From Candidatus Zhuqueibacterota bacterium 4484_87 (GTDB lineage: Bacteria; Zhuqueibacterota; Zhuqueibacteria; Thermofontimicrobiales; Thermofontimicrobiaceae), in contig NATN01000268.1 of assembly GCA_002085355.1 (NCBI GenBank), positions 1-5,560 on the forward strand: a stretch of 5,560 nt of DNA. Reading direction: 5' to 3'. Below the pieces are notes generated by a model. The model was not told where the DNA came from. It worked only from the letters and a program-made list of their open reading frames with translations, and made no database searches. Both the position numbers and the translations under genes were made by a program. This document shows positions 1 through 5,560 of this stretch, piece after piece (position 1 is the stretch's first letter; each line of letters begins with the position of its first letter).

Positions 1-1
1 A

Positions 2-760
2 GGACTGGTCTATTCAGGGCATTTTAAAGCGGAGCAAATCACCATCACCAGAAGGCAGGTCGAGCGAATCGAGTCATATCGGGAAAAAGGTTTTATCATC
101 CATTCGGATAATCTAAAAGCGGTTAAATTTGCCAAATTTATTGTTCTTGCCGTAAGACCAAGGCAGCTAACAGGTTTGATCGAGGAGATAAAATCCGCGT
201 TGATCCCGAATAAGCATGTCTTAATCTCTTTGGTAACCGGTATTTGGATTTCGGAGTTAAGAAAAATGGTCGGCAGGGATGTTTGGATTACGCGGGCTAT
301 GCCAAATATTGCCGTCTCAAAAGGCGAATCAATGACCTGCTTGAGCACATCGCTCATTCCGCGAGAGATTGCCCAGCAAGTAAATTCGCTTTTTTCAACG
401 GTCGGCGAAACACTTAATATCGAAGAAGAATTCATGACTCCGGCAACGGCGCTGTGCGCCTGTGGGATTGCGTTTTTTCTGCGAGCGATCAGAGCAGCCT
501 CACAGGGGGGAATCGAAATCGGATTTCACTGGGATCAAGCGCTCATCATGGCTGCTCAGACAGCAAAAGGGGCAGCGGAAATTATTTTAAATTCAAAAAC
601 TCACCCGGAATCTGAAATTGACAAAGTGACGACTCCCAGAGGTGTGACAATTTCCGGTCTGAACGAGATGGAACATCATGGGTTCAGTTCGGCGATGATT
701 AAAGGGATTGTCGTGTCTGCAAAAAAAGCGGAAAAATTACTTGAAAATAACGGGAAATAA
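2..760 (+). CDS. proC: Pyrroline-5-carboxylate reductase, 5'-truncated by window edge
   Basis: This enzyme reduces 1-pyrroline-5-carboxylate to L-proline with NAD(P)H, the last step of proline synthesis in the cytosol. The frame is open from base 2 and ends at TAA 758-760, giving 252 residues. The fragment begins with GLVYSG, which corresponds to the GLIASG stretch about 20 residues into E. coli ProC, so only the start and the N-terminal GxGxMG dinucleotide motif lie outside. Visible landmarks are VLAVRP (about 149-166), RAMPN (292-306), the ATALCACGIAFF segment (443-478) where many ProCs have TALSGSGPAY, AAQTAKGAA (about 554-580) and the TTPRGVT loop (629-649) in place of SPGGTT. The final Thr of that loop is kept. 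The CACGIAFF/TPRG form is, as I recall, common in Bacteroidota-like ProCs, so I read it as a lineage subtype and not as damage. The stop lies one base before the aspartate kinase start, which suggests cotranscription. An internal ATG at 176 is not the start, because conserved ProC sequence continues upstream of it. Confidence 0.93.
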   Translation, partial: GLVYSGHFKAEQITITRRQVERIESYREKGFIIHSDNLKAVKFAKFIVLAVRPRQLTGLIEEIKSALIPNKHVLISLVTGIWISELRKMVGRDVWITRAMPNIAVSKGESMTCLSTSLIPREIAQQVNSLFSTVGETLNIEEEFMTPATALCACGIAFFLRAIRAASQGGIEIGFHWDQALIMAAQTAKGAAEIILNSKTHPESEIDKVTTPRGVTISGLNEMEHHGFSSAMIKGIVVSAKKAEKLLENNGK

Positions 761-761
761 G

Positions 762-2150
762 ATGAAAATTTTGAAATTCGGCGGTTCTTCAATTAAAGAT
801 GCGGACAGAATAAGAAAAGTGCTGGATATTGTCATTAGATCCAAACAGGAGAATGGCAATATTGCTGTTGTCTTCTCTGCCCTGGGCGGCGTTACGGATG
901 ACTTGATAGAAATGAGCAAAAGGGCTGCTTTATATGCTGAAGATTATATTGATCGATTAAACGCATTGGAAAAGCGCCATTTTGACATTGTCAATGAATT
1001 GATCAGTGTCAAAAATCGTGGGCAGGTTTTGACGGAGGTTAAGCTGCTGACCAACGAACTGGCAGATGTACTGCAAGGAGTTTATTTGGTGAAAGAATTG
1101 ACCCCCAAAACTCTGGACTTTATAATGAGTTTTGGCGAAAGACTATCCGCATTTATCATTACAGAGGCATTGAGAGATATAAAATTTCCGGCAAGCTATT
1201 TGGACACGCGTCAGATAATCAAAACAGATGAGAACTTTGGTAAGGCAAACGTAGATAAAACATTAGCCTATCAAAATATTGCCCGACATTTTAACAATTC
1301 TGATGAGGTTCAAATTATAACTGGTTTTATTGGTTCTACTCAAAAGAATGAGACAACGACCTTGGGACGTGGAGGTTCTGATTATACAGCGTCACTTTTT
1401 GCTGCTGCTTTAAAAGTTTCAGAGCTGGAAATCTGGACTGATGTAAATGGTGTTCTGTCTGCGGATCCGGGTAAAGTTAAAAATGCTTTTTCCATTCCGG
1501 AAATGACTTACGAAGAAGCTATGGAGATGTCCCATTTCGGAGCAAAGGTAATTTACCCGCCTACCATGCTACCTGTTTTAAAAGAAAGAATTCCAATTCG
1601 TATTCGCAATACGTTAAATCCGGAATTCACCGGCACTGTAATACATAATCGACACCTGTCAACGAATGGTATGTTAATAAAAGGTATCTCTTCGATTTCA
1701 AAGGTGTCACTTCTAAGGGTTCAAGGGAGTGGAATAATCGGTGTCGCGGGATTTGCAGCACGACTTTTTGGCGCGCTCGCCAAAGAAAAAATAAATATTA
1801 TTTTGATAACGCAAGCGTCTTCCGAACATTCAATTTGTATGGCAATTGAACCGGGTGCAGCAATTAGAGCGAAAAGCCTGATTGAGGAAGAATTTCATCT
1901 GGAGATAAGGGCAAATTTATTAGACGAAGTTGCAGTAGAAAATGATTTGACTATTGTGGCAATTGTTGGTGAGCACATGAGAAAAACTCCGGGTATTGCA
2001 AGCCGTTTATTCCAGGCTCTGGGGAACGGAAAAATTAATGTCGTCGCCATTGCGCAAGGATCATCGGAATTAAATATTTCAGTTGTCATTAATCAAACGG
2101 ATGAAACCAAAGCATTGAATATCATCCATCATACATTTTTTAACCTTTAA
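762..2150 (+). CDS. Stand-alone aspartate kinase, ThrA-type, with tandem ACT domains
   Basis: Aspartate kinase phosphorylates L-aspartate with ATP to 4-phospho-L-aspartate, the entry step to threonine, methionine and lysine. The protein has 462 residues. The kinase domain shows KFGGSS (5-10), FGERLSA (124-130), TLGRGGSDYTA (200-210), EIWTDVNGV (223-231) with ADP (234-236), and SHFGAKVIYP (257-266). Two ACT regulatory domains follow, about 314-385 and 396-462, carrying TQASSEHSI (Q351) and AIAQGSSELNI (Q432). Glutamines at these places bind threonine in plant AK-HSDH as I recall, so threonine feedback inhibition is likely but inferred. The sequence most resembles the kinase half of bifunctional ThrA, yet it ends right after the second ACT domain, with no homoserine dehydrogenase. 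I chose ATG 762 because it puts KFGGSS at the family's usual distance from the N-terminus. An earlier TTG at 708 lies inside proC. Only a weak GGGA (752-755) serves as Shine-Dalgarno, and coupling to proC termination is plausible. The gene could be named thrA or lysC; I leave the symbol open. Confidence 0.95.
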   Translation: MKILKFGGSSIKDADRIRKVLDIVIRSKQENGNIAVVFSALGGVTDDLIEMSKRAALYAEDYIDRLNALEKRHFDIVNELISVKNRGQVLTEVKLLTNELADVLQGVYLVKELTPKTLDFIMSFGERLSAFIITEALRDIKFPASYLDTRQIIKTDENFGKANVDKTLAYQNIARHFNNSDEVQIITGFIGSTQKNETTTLGRGGSDYTASLFAAALKVSELEIWTDVNGVLSADPGKVKNAFSIPEMTYEEAMEMSHFGAKVIYPPTMLPVLKERIPIRIRNTLNPEFTGTVIHNRHLSTNGMLIKGISSISKVSLLRVQGSGIIGVAGFAARLFGALAKEKINIILITQASSEHSICMAIEPGAAIRAKSLIEEEFHLEIRANLLDEVAVENDLTIVAIVGEHMRKTPGIASRLFQALGNGKINVVAIAQGSSELNISVVINQTDETKALNIIHHTFFNL

Positions 2151-2154
2151 AGAG

Positions 2155-2159
2155 AAGGA
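2155..2159 (+). promoter_or_regulatory. Ribosome binding site of thrB
   Basis: AAGGA lies 10 bases before ATG 2170, inside the 19-base gap after the aspartate kinase stop. It supports ATG 2170 as the thrB start. Confidence 0.7.
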
Positions 2160-2169
2160 TTTCCCTGTC

Positions 2170-3123
2170 ATGAAAAATCAAATCAGGGTATTTGCACCAG
2201 CTTCTGTTGCTAATGTCGCTTGCGGATTTGATATTCTTGGATTTGCTGTTGAGTATCCCGGAGATGAGGTAGAGATAAAATTAAAAGATGAGCCAGGAGT
2301 AGTAATTTCGACAATTGATGGTGATAACGGGAAATTGCCTAAAGCACCTGATAAAAATTCAGTTACCGTACCTATCCTTTCGTTTTTAAAACACTACAGA
2401 ATTGATCAGGGGATGGAAATCAAATTATTCAAAAAAACACCTGCCGGAAGTGGACTTGGCTCAAGTGCAGCCAGTTCGGTGGCGGGTGTATTTGCAGCAA
2501 ATATTTTGCTCGGAGAGCCAATGAAACAAGAACATTTGTTACCATTTGCTCTGGATGGTGAAAAAGCAGCGTGTGGTATCGCCCATGCCGATAATGTTGC
2601 TCCGGCGCTTTTAGGCGGCTTTGTGTTAATCCGGAGTTATCATCCGCTGGACGTTGTTAAAATCCCAACGCCTGATCAATTATATTGTACCATTTTCCAT
2701 CCTGACCTGGAGGTTCGTACTTCAGACGCCCGAAAAATACTTAAAAAAAATATTCCTCTAAAAGATGCAATCGTGCAATGGGGAAACATTGCCGGATTAA
2801 TTACCGGCTTAATGAAATCGGATTATGAGTTGATCAGTCGCTCCATGGAAGATGTCATTGTCGAACCGATAAGATCAATTCTCATACCGGGATTTGATAA
2901 AGTTAAAAAAGCGGTAATGGAAACCGGTGCTCTGGGGTGTAATATATCCGGATCAGGCCCATCAATTTTTTCTTTGAGCAGATCAGATGAAATTGCCAAA
3001 GAAATCGGTGAAGTAATGGCCGAACAGTTTAAATTAGATGATGTTTCGGGTGAATTTTATTACTCAAAAATTAATAACCAGGGACCAAAAGTTATAACAC
3101 AGGACGAAGATGAAATTTTATAG
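2170..3123 (+). CDS. thrB: Homoserine kinase (GHMP family)
   Basis: This enzyme phosphorylates L-homoserine with ATP to O-phospho-L-homoserine, the substrate of threonine synthase. The 317-residue length fits the family (E. coli ThrB is about 310). GHMP-kinase landmarks appear in order: the N-terminal APASVANVACGFDILGFA stretch (9-26), the ATP-binding glycine/serine loop PAGSGLGSSAASS (91-103), HADNVAPALLGGFVLI (139-154), and the C-terminal GALGCNISGSGPSIFSL motif (253-269). All the key motifs look intact. The start is ATG 2170, preceded by a good AAGGA. The gene lies 19 bases after the aspartate kinase and its last 14 bases overlap thrC. The final residues after GPKVI form a short acidic tail (TQDEDEIL) beyond the usual end of homoserine kinases. 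The DNA for this tail also supplies the thrC ribosome binding site and start codon. I see no frameshift or missing residue. Confidence 0.96.
   Translation: MKNQIRVFAPASVANVACGFDILGFAVEYPGDEVEIKLKDEPGVVISTIDGDNGKLPKAPDKNSVTVPILSFLKHYRIDQGMEIKLFKKTPAGSGLGSSAASSVAGVFAANILLGEPMKQEHLLPFALDGEKAACGIAHADNVAPALLGGFVLIRSYHPLDVVKIPTPDQLYCTIFHPDLEVRTSDARKILKKNIPLKDAIVQWGNIAGLITGLMKSDYELISRSMEDVIVEPIRSILIPGFDKVKKAVMETGALGCNISGSGPSIFSLSRSDEIAKEIGEVMAEQFKLDDVSGEFYYSKINNQGPKVITQDEDEIL
3101..3104 (+). promoter_or_regulatory. Ribosome binding site of thrC inside the thrB end
   Basis: AGGA lies 5 bases before ATG 3110, within the last codons of thrB. It supports the overlapping thrC start and suggests translational coupling between the two genes. 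Confidence 0.65.
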
Positions 3124-4306
3124 CACAAAAGATCGGACGAAAACAGTATCGCTTGAATACGCTGTTCTACGGGGGCTTGCAGATGATTGTGGGTTATTTA
3201 TGCCAGTTAATATTCCTCAACTCCCAAAGCAATTTTTTTCTGAAAGTCGAAAGATGTCTTTTCAGGAAATTGCTTATCGGGTCGCGAAAAACTTTTTTCA
3301 ACCAACTCTGGCATTCAAGGACTTTGCAGCTAGGTTTATGTCGCAGCTCATGTCCTATTTTGTCAGAAATTCTGATAAAGAACTAACAATACTTGTGGCA
3401 ACATCCGGAGATACCGGAAGCGCTGTGGCGCATGGATTTTATAATATACCCGGTATTAAAGTCATTATTCTTTATCCCAGCAAAAAAGTGAGTTTATTGC
3501 AGGAGAAACAGATTGCCACATTAGATGGCAATATTACCGTTTTGGAAATTAGAGGAACCTTCGACGATTGTCAAAGGCTCGTTAAACAGGCTTTTATGGA
3601 TCCTGATTTGCAAAATAAATTGTGGCTAACTTCTGCAAATTCAATTAATATTGCCCGACTTATTCCCCAATCTTTTTATTATTTTTATGCATTCTCCAAA
3701 ATTGAAGACAGCGGTAAATCTGTCGTGTTTTCAGTCCCCAGTGGGAATTTTGGTAATTTGACCGGTGGAATATTAGCAAAAAAAATGGGGCTTCCGGTTG
3801 ATAAATTTGTTGCTGCTACCAATGCCAACGATGTCATCCCCAAATATTTGAGTTCCGGTAGGTTTCACCCTCAACCTTCACGGAGAACAATTTCCAATGC
3901 CATGGATGTGGGCAATCCGAGTAATTGGGCGAGGATATTGGAATTGTTTGATAATGATTTGCAAAAAATCAGGCAAGAAATTTTTGCTGTCAGCGTTTCC
4001 GAAGAACAGACCAGGGAAACAATGAATCATGTATTTCAACAATATTCCTACATTATGGACCCTCACACTGCGGTGGGATATCTGGGTTTAATCAAATATT
4101 TATCTGAAACACAAAATCAGACTTGCGGTATATCTCTTTCTACAGCCCATCCGGCTAAATTTAAAGATATTGTCGAAAAAATAACCGGTCAATCAATCAC
4201 ACTTCCTGAAAGGCTGGCAACATGTCTGAAAAAAAAGAATAGATCGATTGTATTGTCAAAGGAATTTGCTGGGTTCAAAGAATTTTTATTTGAGACGGTG
4301 CGTTAA
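3110..4306 (+). CDS. thrC: Threonine synthase with apparent internal 37-residue deletion
   Basis: Threonine synthase is a PLP enzyme (fold type II) that converts O-phospho-L-homoserine to L-threonine and phosphate. The 398-residue product opens with the family N-terminus (KFYST, GLADDCGLFMP at 22-32). It carries the PLP-lysine motif PTLAFKDF (65-72, Schiff-base lysine K70), ATSGDTGSAVAHGF (97-110), SANSINIARL (175-184), SVPSGNFGNLTGG (208-220, phosphate-loop type), AATNANDV (235-242), SNAMDVGNPSNWARI (262-276) and TAHPAKFKD (345-353). Compared with E. coli ThrC as I recall it (428 residues, PLP lysine K107), the first 62 residues line up without a gap. About 37 residues are then missing before PTLAFKDF, including the ELFHG that normally leads into it. 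The frame is unbroken across the join (3293-3304). Activity is therefore doubtful, though every other landmark is present. The start overlaps the thrB end by 14 bases and has its own AGGA. This should be the last gene of the proC-kinase-thrB-thrC unit. Confidence 0.92.
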   Translation: MKFYSTKDRTKTVSLEYAVLRGLADDCGLFMPVNIPQLPKQFFSESRKMSFQEIAYRVAKNFFQPTLAFKDFAARFMSQLMSYFVRNSDKELTILVATSGDTGSAVAHGFYNIPGIKVIILYPSKKVSLLQEKQIATLDGNITVLEIRGTFDDCQRLVKQAFMDPDLQNKLWLTSANSINIARLIPQSFYYFYAFSKIEDSGKSVVFSVPSGNFGNLTGGILAKKMGLPVDKFVAATNANDVIPKYLSSGRFHPQPSRRTISNAMDVGNPSNWARILELFDNDLQKIRQEIFAVSVSEEQTRETMNHVFQQYSYIMDPHTAVGYLGLIKYLSETQNQTCGISLSTAHPAKFKDIVEKITGQSITLPERLATCLKKKNRSIVLSKEFAGFKEFLFETVR

Positions 4307-4372
4307 GTTAATAAGTAATAATAAATTTCTTGACTTTTAAAATAATATTTGATACTTTTTACGTCTCAAATT
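4307..4372 (+). other. AT-rich intergenic gap between thrC and radA
   Basis: This is the only sizeable non-coding gap in the window. It is strongly AT-rich and shows no convincing hairpin plus T-run, so I do not call a terminator for thrC. It holds the candidate radA promoter listed separately. Confidence 0.7.
4330..4356 (+). promoter_or_regulatory. Candidate radA promoter
   Basis: TTGACT (4330-4335) matches the sigma-70 -35 consensus at five of six bases. GATACT (4351-4356) matches TATAAT at four of six, with a short 15-base spacer; TACTTT at 4353-4358 would give a 17-base spacer but a poorer match. The position, some 16-22 bases before the radA start, leaves only a very short leader. In a region this AT-rich such matches can arise by chance, and Bacteroidota use a different -7 consensus (TAnnTTTG), which is only approximated here by TAATATTTG (4343-4351). 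Confidence 0.3.
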
Positions 4373-5560
4373 ATGGCAAAGATGAAAAAAGAAAAATTTC
4401 AATATGTCTGCCAATCCTGCGGTTTTGTCTCTCCGCGTTGGTTGGGACGGTGTTCCGAATGCGGTGAATGGAACTCGATGGTTGAGGAAAAAGTTACTTC
4501 TCCGACAGTAAAAAAACGTTCGAGTGCAGGTGGACAGCAGGCAGTTTCTCCGGTTTCTTTGGCACATGTTGAATCCAGTCGTGAAACCAGGATTCGTTGT
4601 CGCAGCCGTGAATTTGATCGTGTTTTGGGGGACGGAATCGTACCAGGATCTCTTGTGCTGATCGGCGGCGATCCGGGAATTGGAAAATCAACGCTGATGC
4701 TTCAGGAAGGGGTCGCTCTCGCCAGTCAGGGTATGAATGTTCTTTATGTTTCCGGAGAGGAATCGTTGTCACAAACTCGAATGCGCGCGGATCGTCTCGG
4801 TGTGAATGCTGAAAAATTGTTTCTCCTGCCGGAAAACAATCTGGAAAATGTGATAGCTGCTGTGGAACAAAATCAACCTCAGATTGTGATCATAGATTCG
4901 ATCCAGACTATTTACAGCAGCCAGTTGGAAAGCTCTCCGGGAAGCATTAGTCAAGTGCGCGAATGTGCCAATCAGTTTTTGCATTTGGCAAAGAGCCGTT
5001 CTGTGCCCATTTTTCTTGTTGGCCATGTGACCAAAGAAGGATATATTGCGGGACCGAAAGTCCTGGAGCATACTGTTGATACGTTATTGTTGTTTGAGGG
5101 AGATCGTAATCATTTTTTTCGGATTTTGCGGGCAGCCAAAAATCGGTTTGGTTCCACCAACGAGATTGGTGTGTTCGAAATGACAGACCGCGGACTGGTT
5201 GACGTTTCCAACCCGTCGGAGATTTTTTTAGCGCAACGTAAGGCAGATATTTCCGGCTCGGTGGTGATCAGCATTTTAGAGGGCACGCGTCCTCTGCTTT
5301 TGGAAGTACAGGCATTAGTGAGTCCCTCGAATTACGGATTGCCGCAACGCACGGCAACCGGTGTTGATCCCAAACGGCTGGCAATGTTACTGGCGGTTCT
5401 GGAGAAACGTGTGGGATTGCGAGTCGGTACTTTTGATGTTTTTGTCAATGCTGTCGGCGGCGTGAGAATTGATGAAACTGCGGCAGATTTGGGAATCACT
5501 TTAGCAATCGCCTCCAGTTTTCGCAATCAGGTGATTACGCCGAACGCCGTGCTGGTGGGA
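4373..5560 (+). CDS. radA: DNA repair/recombination ATPase RadA, 3'-truncated by window edge
   Basis: RadA (Sms) is a RecA-like ATPase that drives branch migration and processes recombination intermediates on DNA in the cytosol. The frame runs open from ATG 4373 to the window end, 396 residues of the roughly 455 typical for the family. A C4 zinc finger comes first (C13, C16, C27, C30, with the PRWLGRCSECGEWN context at 21-34). A short variable linker follows, then the ATPase core with Walker A GDPGIGKST (99-107), VLYVSGEES (123-131), Walker B IVIIDSIQT (171-179), LVGHVTKEG (215-223) and the RadA hallmark KNRFG (256-260). The C-terminal Lon-protease-like domain begins around residue 300 and includes LPQRTATGVDPKR and VNAVGGVRIDE. 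All the motifs look intact. No Shine-Dalgarno is visible before ATG 4373; an alternative ATG at 4382 is three codons further in and no better. The gene is separated from thrC by 66 bases and probably has its own transcription start. It has no metabolic link with the upstream genes. Confidence 0.96.
   Translation, partial: MAKMKKEKFQYVCQSCGFVSPRWLGRCSECGEWNSMVEEKVTSPTVKKRSSAGGQQAVSPVSLAHVESSRETRIRCRSREFDRVLGDGIVPGSLVLIGGDPGIGKSTLMLQEGVALASQGMNVLYVSGEESLSQTRMRADRLGVNAEKLFLLPENNLENVIAAVEQNQPQIVIIDSIQTIYSSQLESSPGSISQVRECANQFLHLAKSRSVPIFLVGHVTKEGYIAGPKVLEHTVDTLLLFEGDRNHFFRILRAAKNRFGSTNEIGVFEMTDRGLVDVSNPSEIFLAQRKADISGSVVISILEGTRPLLLEVQALVSPSNYGLPQRTATGVDPKRLAMLLAVLEKRVGLRVGTFDVFVNAVGGVRIDETAADLGITLAIASSFRNQVITPNAVLVG

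Noticed and set aside
10..435. Long minus-strand open frame opposite proC, plus similar minus-strand frames opposite the kinase, thrC and radA
   Set aside because: They lie opposite well-supported genes, resemble no known family, and are expected by chance from the codon pattern of the sense genes.
708..761. Upstream TTG start that would lengthen the aspartate kinase by 18 residues
   Set aside because: It lies inside proC, encodes a lysine-rich stretch with no kinase similarity, and would push KFGGSS away from its usual place within the first ten residues.
2743..2750. Run of eight A in thrB as a possible slippage site
   Set aside because: It encodes ordinary Lys-Lys-Asn in an AT-rich gene, has no stimulatory structure that I can see, and the in-frame product is complete.
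3153..3386. A 77-residue + strand frame inside thrC that spans the deletion join
   Set aside because: It is an out-of-frame reading of thrC with no recognisable motif. The missing ThrC residues are not encoded in it, so a frameshift does not explain the gap: the flanks on both sides are in one frame with no spare bases between them.
4229..4236. Run of A in thrC where slippage would lead quickly to a TAG
   Set aside because: A chance stop next to a lysine-rich stretch. Nothing indicates programmed slippage, and the in-frame C-terminus looks normal.
4307..4372. Possible rho-independent terminator after thrC
   Set aside because: No GC-rich stem followed by a T-run is visible; only weak AT-rich near-palindromes are present.

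Overview
The window carries five protein genes, all on the + strand, closely packed and without mobile elements, RNA genes or repeat arrays. In order they are the 3' part of a pyrroline-5-carboxylate reductase gene (proC, 5' end outside the window), a stand-alone aspartate kinase of the ThrA type, homoserine kinase (thrB), threonine synthase (thrC), and the 5' part of the recombination/repair ATPase gene radA (3' end outside the window).

The first four genes look like one transcription unit: proC and the aspartate kinase are 1 base apart, the kinase and thrB 19 bases apart, and thrB and thrC overlap by 14 bases. The kinase activates aspartate, ThrB phosphorylates homoserine, and ThrC turns O-phosphohomoserine into threonine. 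The steps between kinase and ThrB (aspartate semialdehyde dehydrogenase and homoserine dehydrogenase) are not encoded here. ProC makes proline and has no direct metabolic link to the others. A 66-base AT-rich gap (4307-4372) separates thrC from radA and is the only place where a new transcript could easily start.

The protein types suggest a Gram-negative bacterium of the wider Bacteroidota/Ignavibacteria/Calditrichota (FCB) assemblage. The reasons are the CACGIAFF-type ProC, a ThrA-like kinase followed by thrB and thrC, and a moderate GC content. This placement is inference from recalled family patterns; the sequence alone does not fix a genus or phylum.

Two things stand out in an otherwise housekeeping region. 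First, the threonine synthase reads open from end to end but seems to lack about 37 residues just before its PLP-lysine motif, including the nearly invariant ELFHG segment. It may be an inactive or strain-specific deletion allele, an assembly error, or a divergent form. Second, the aspartate kinase resembles the kinase and ACT half of bifunctional ThrA, but it stops at the point where the homoserine dehydrogenase domain would begin. I see no sign of an undescribed system such as a defence island, retron, CRISPR array or biosynthetic novelty.
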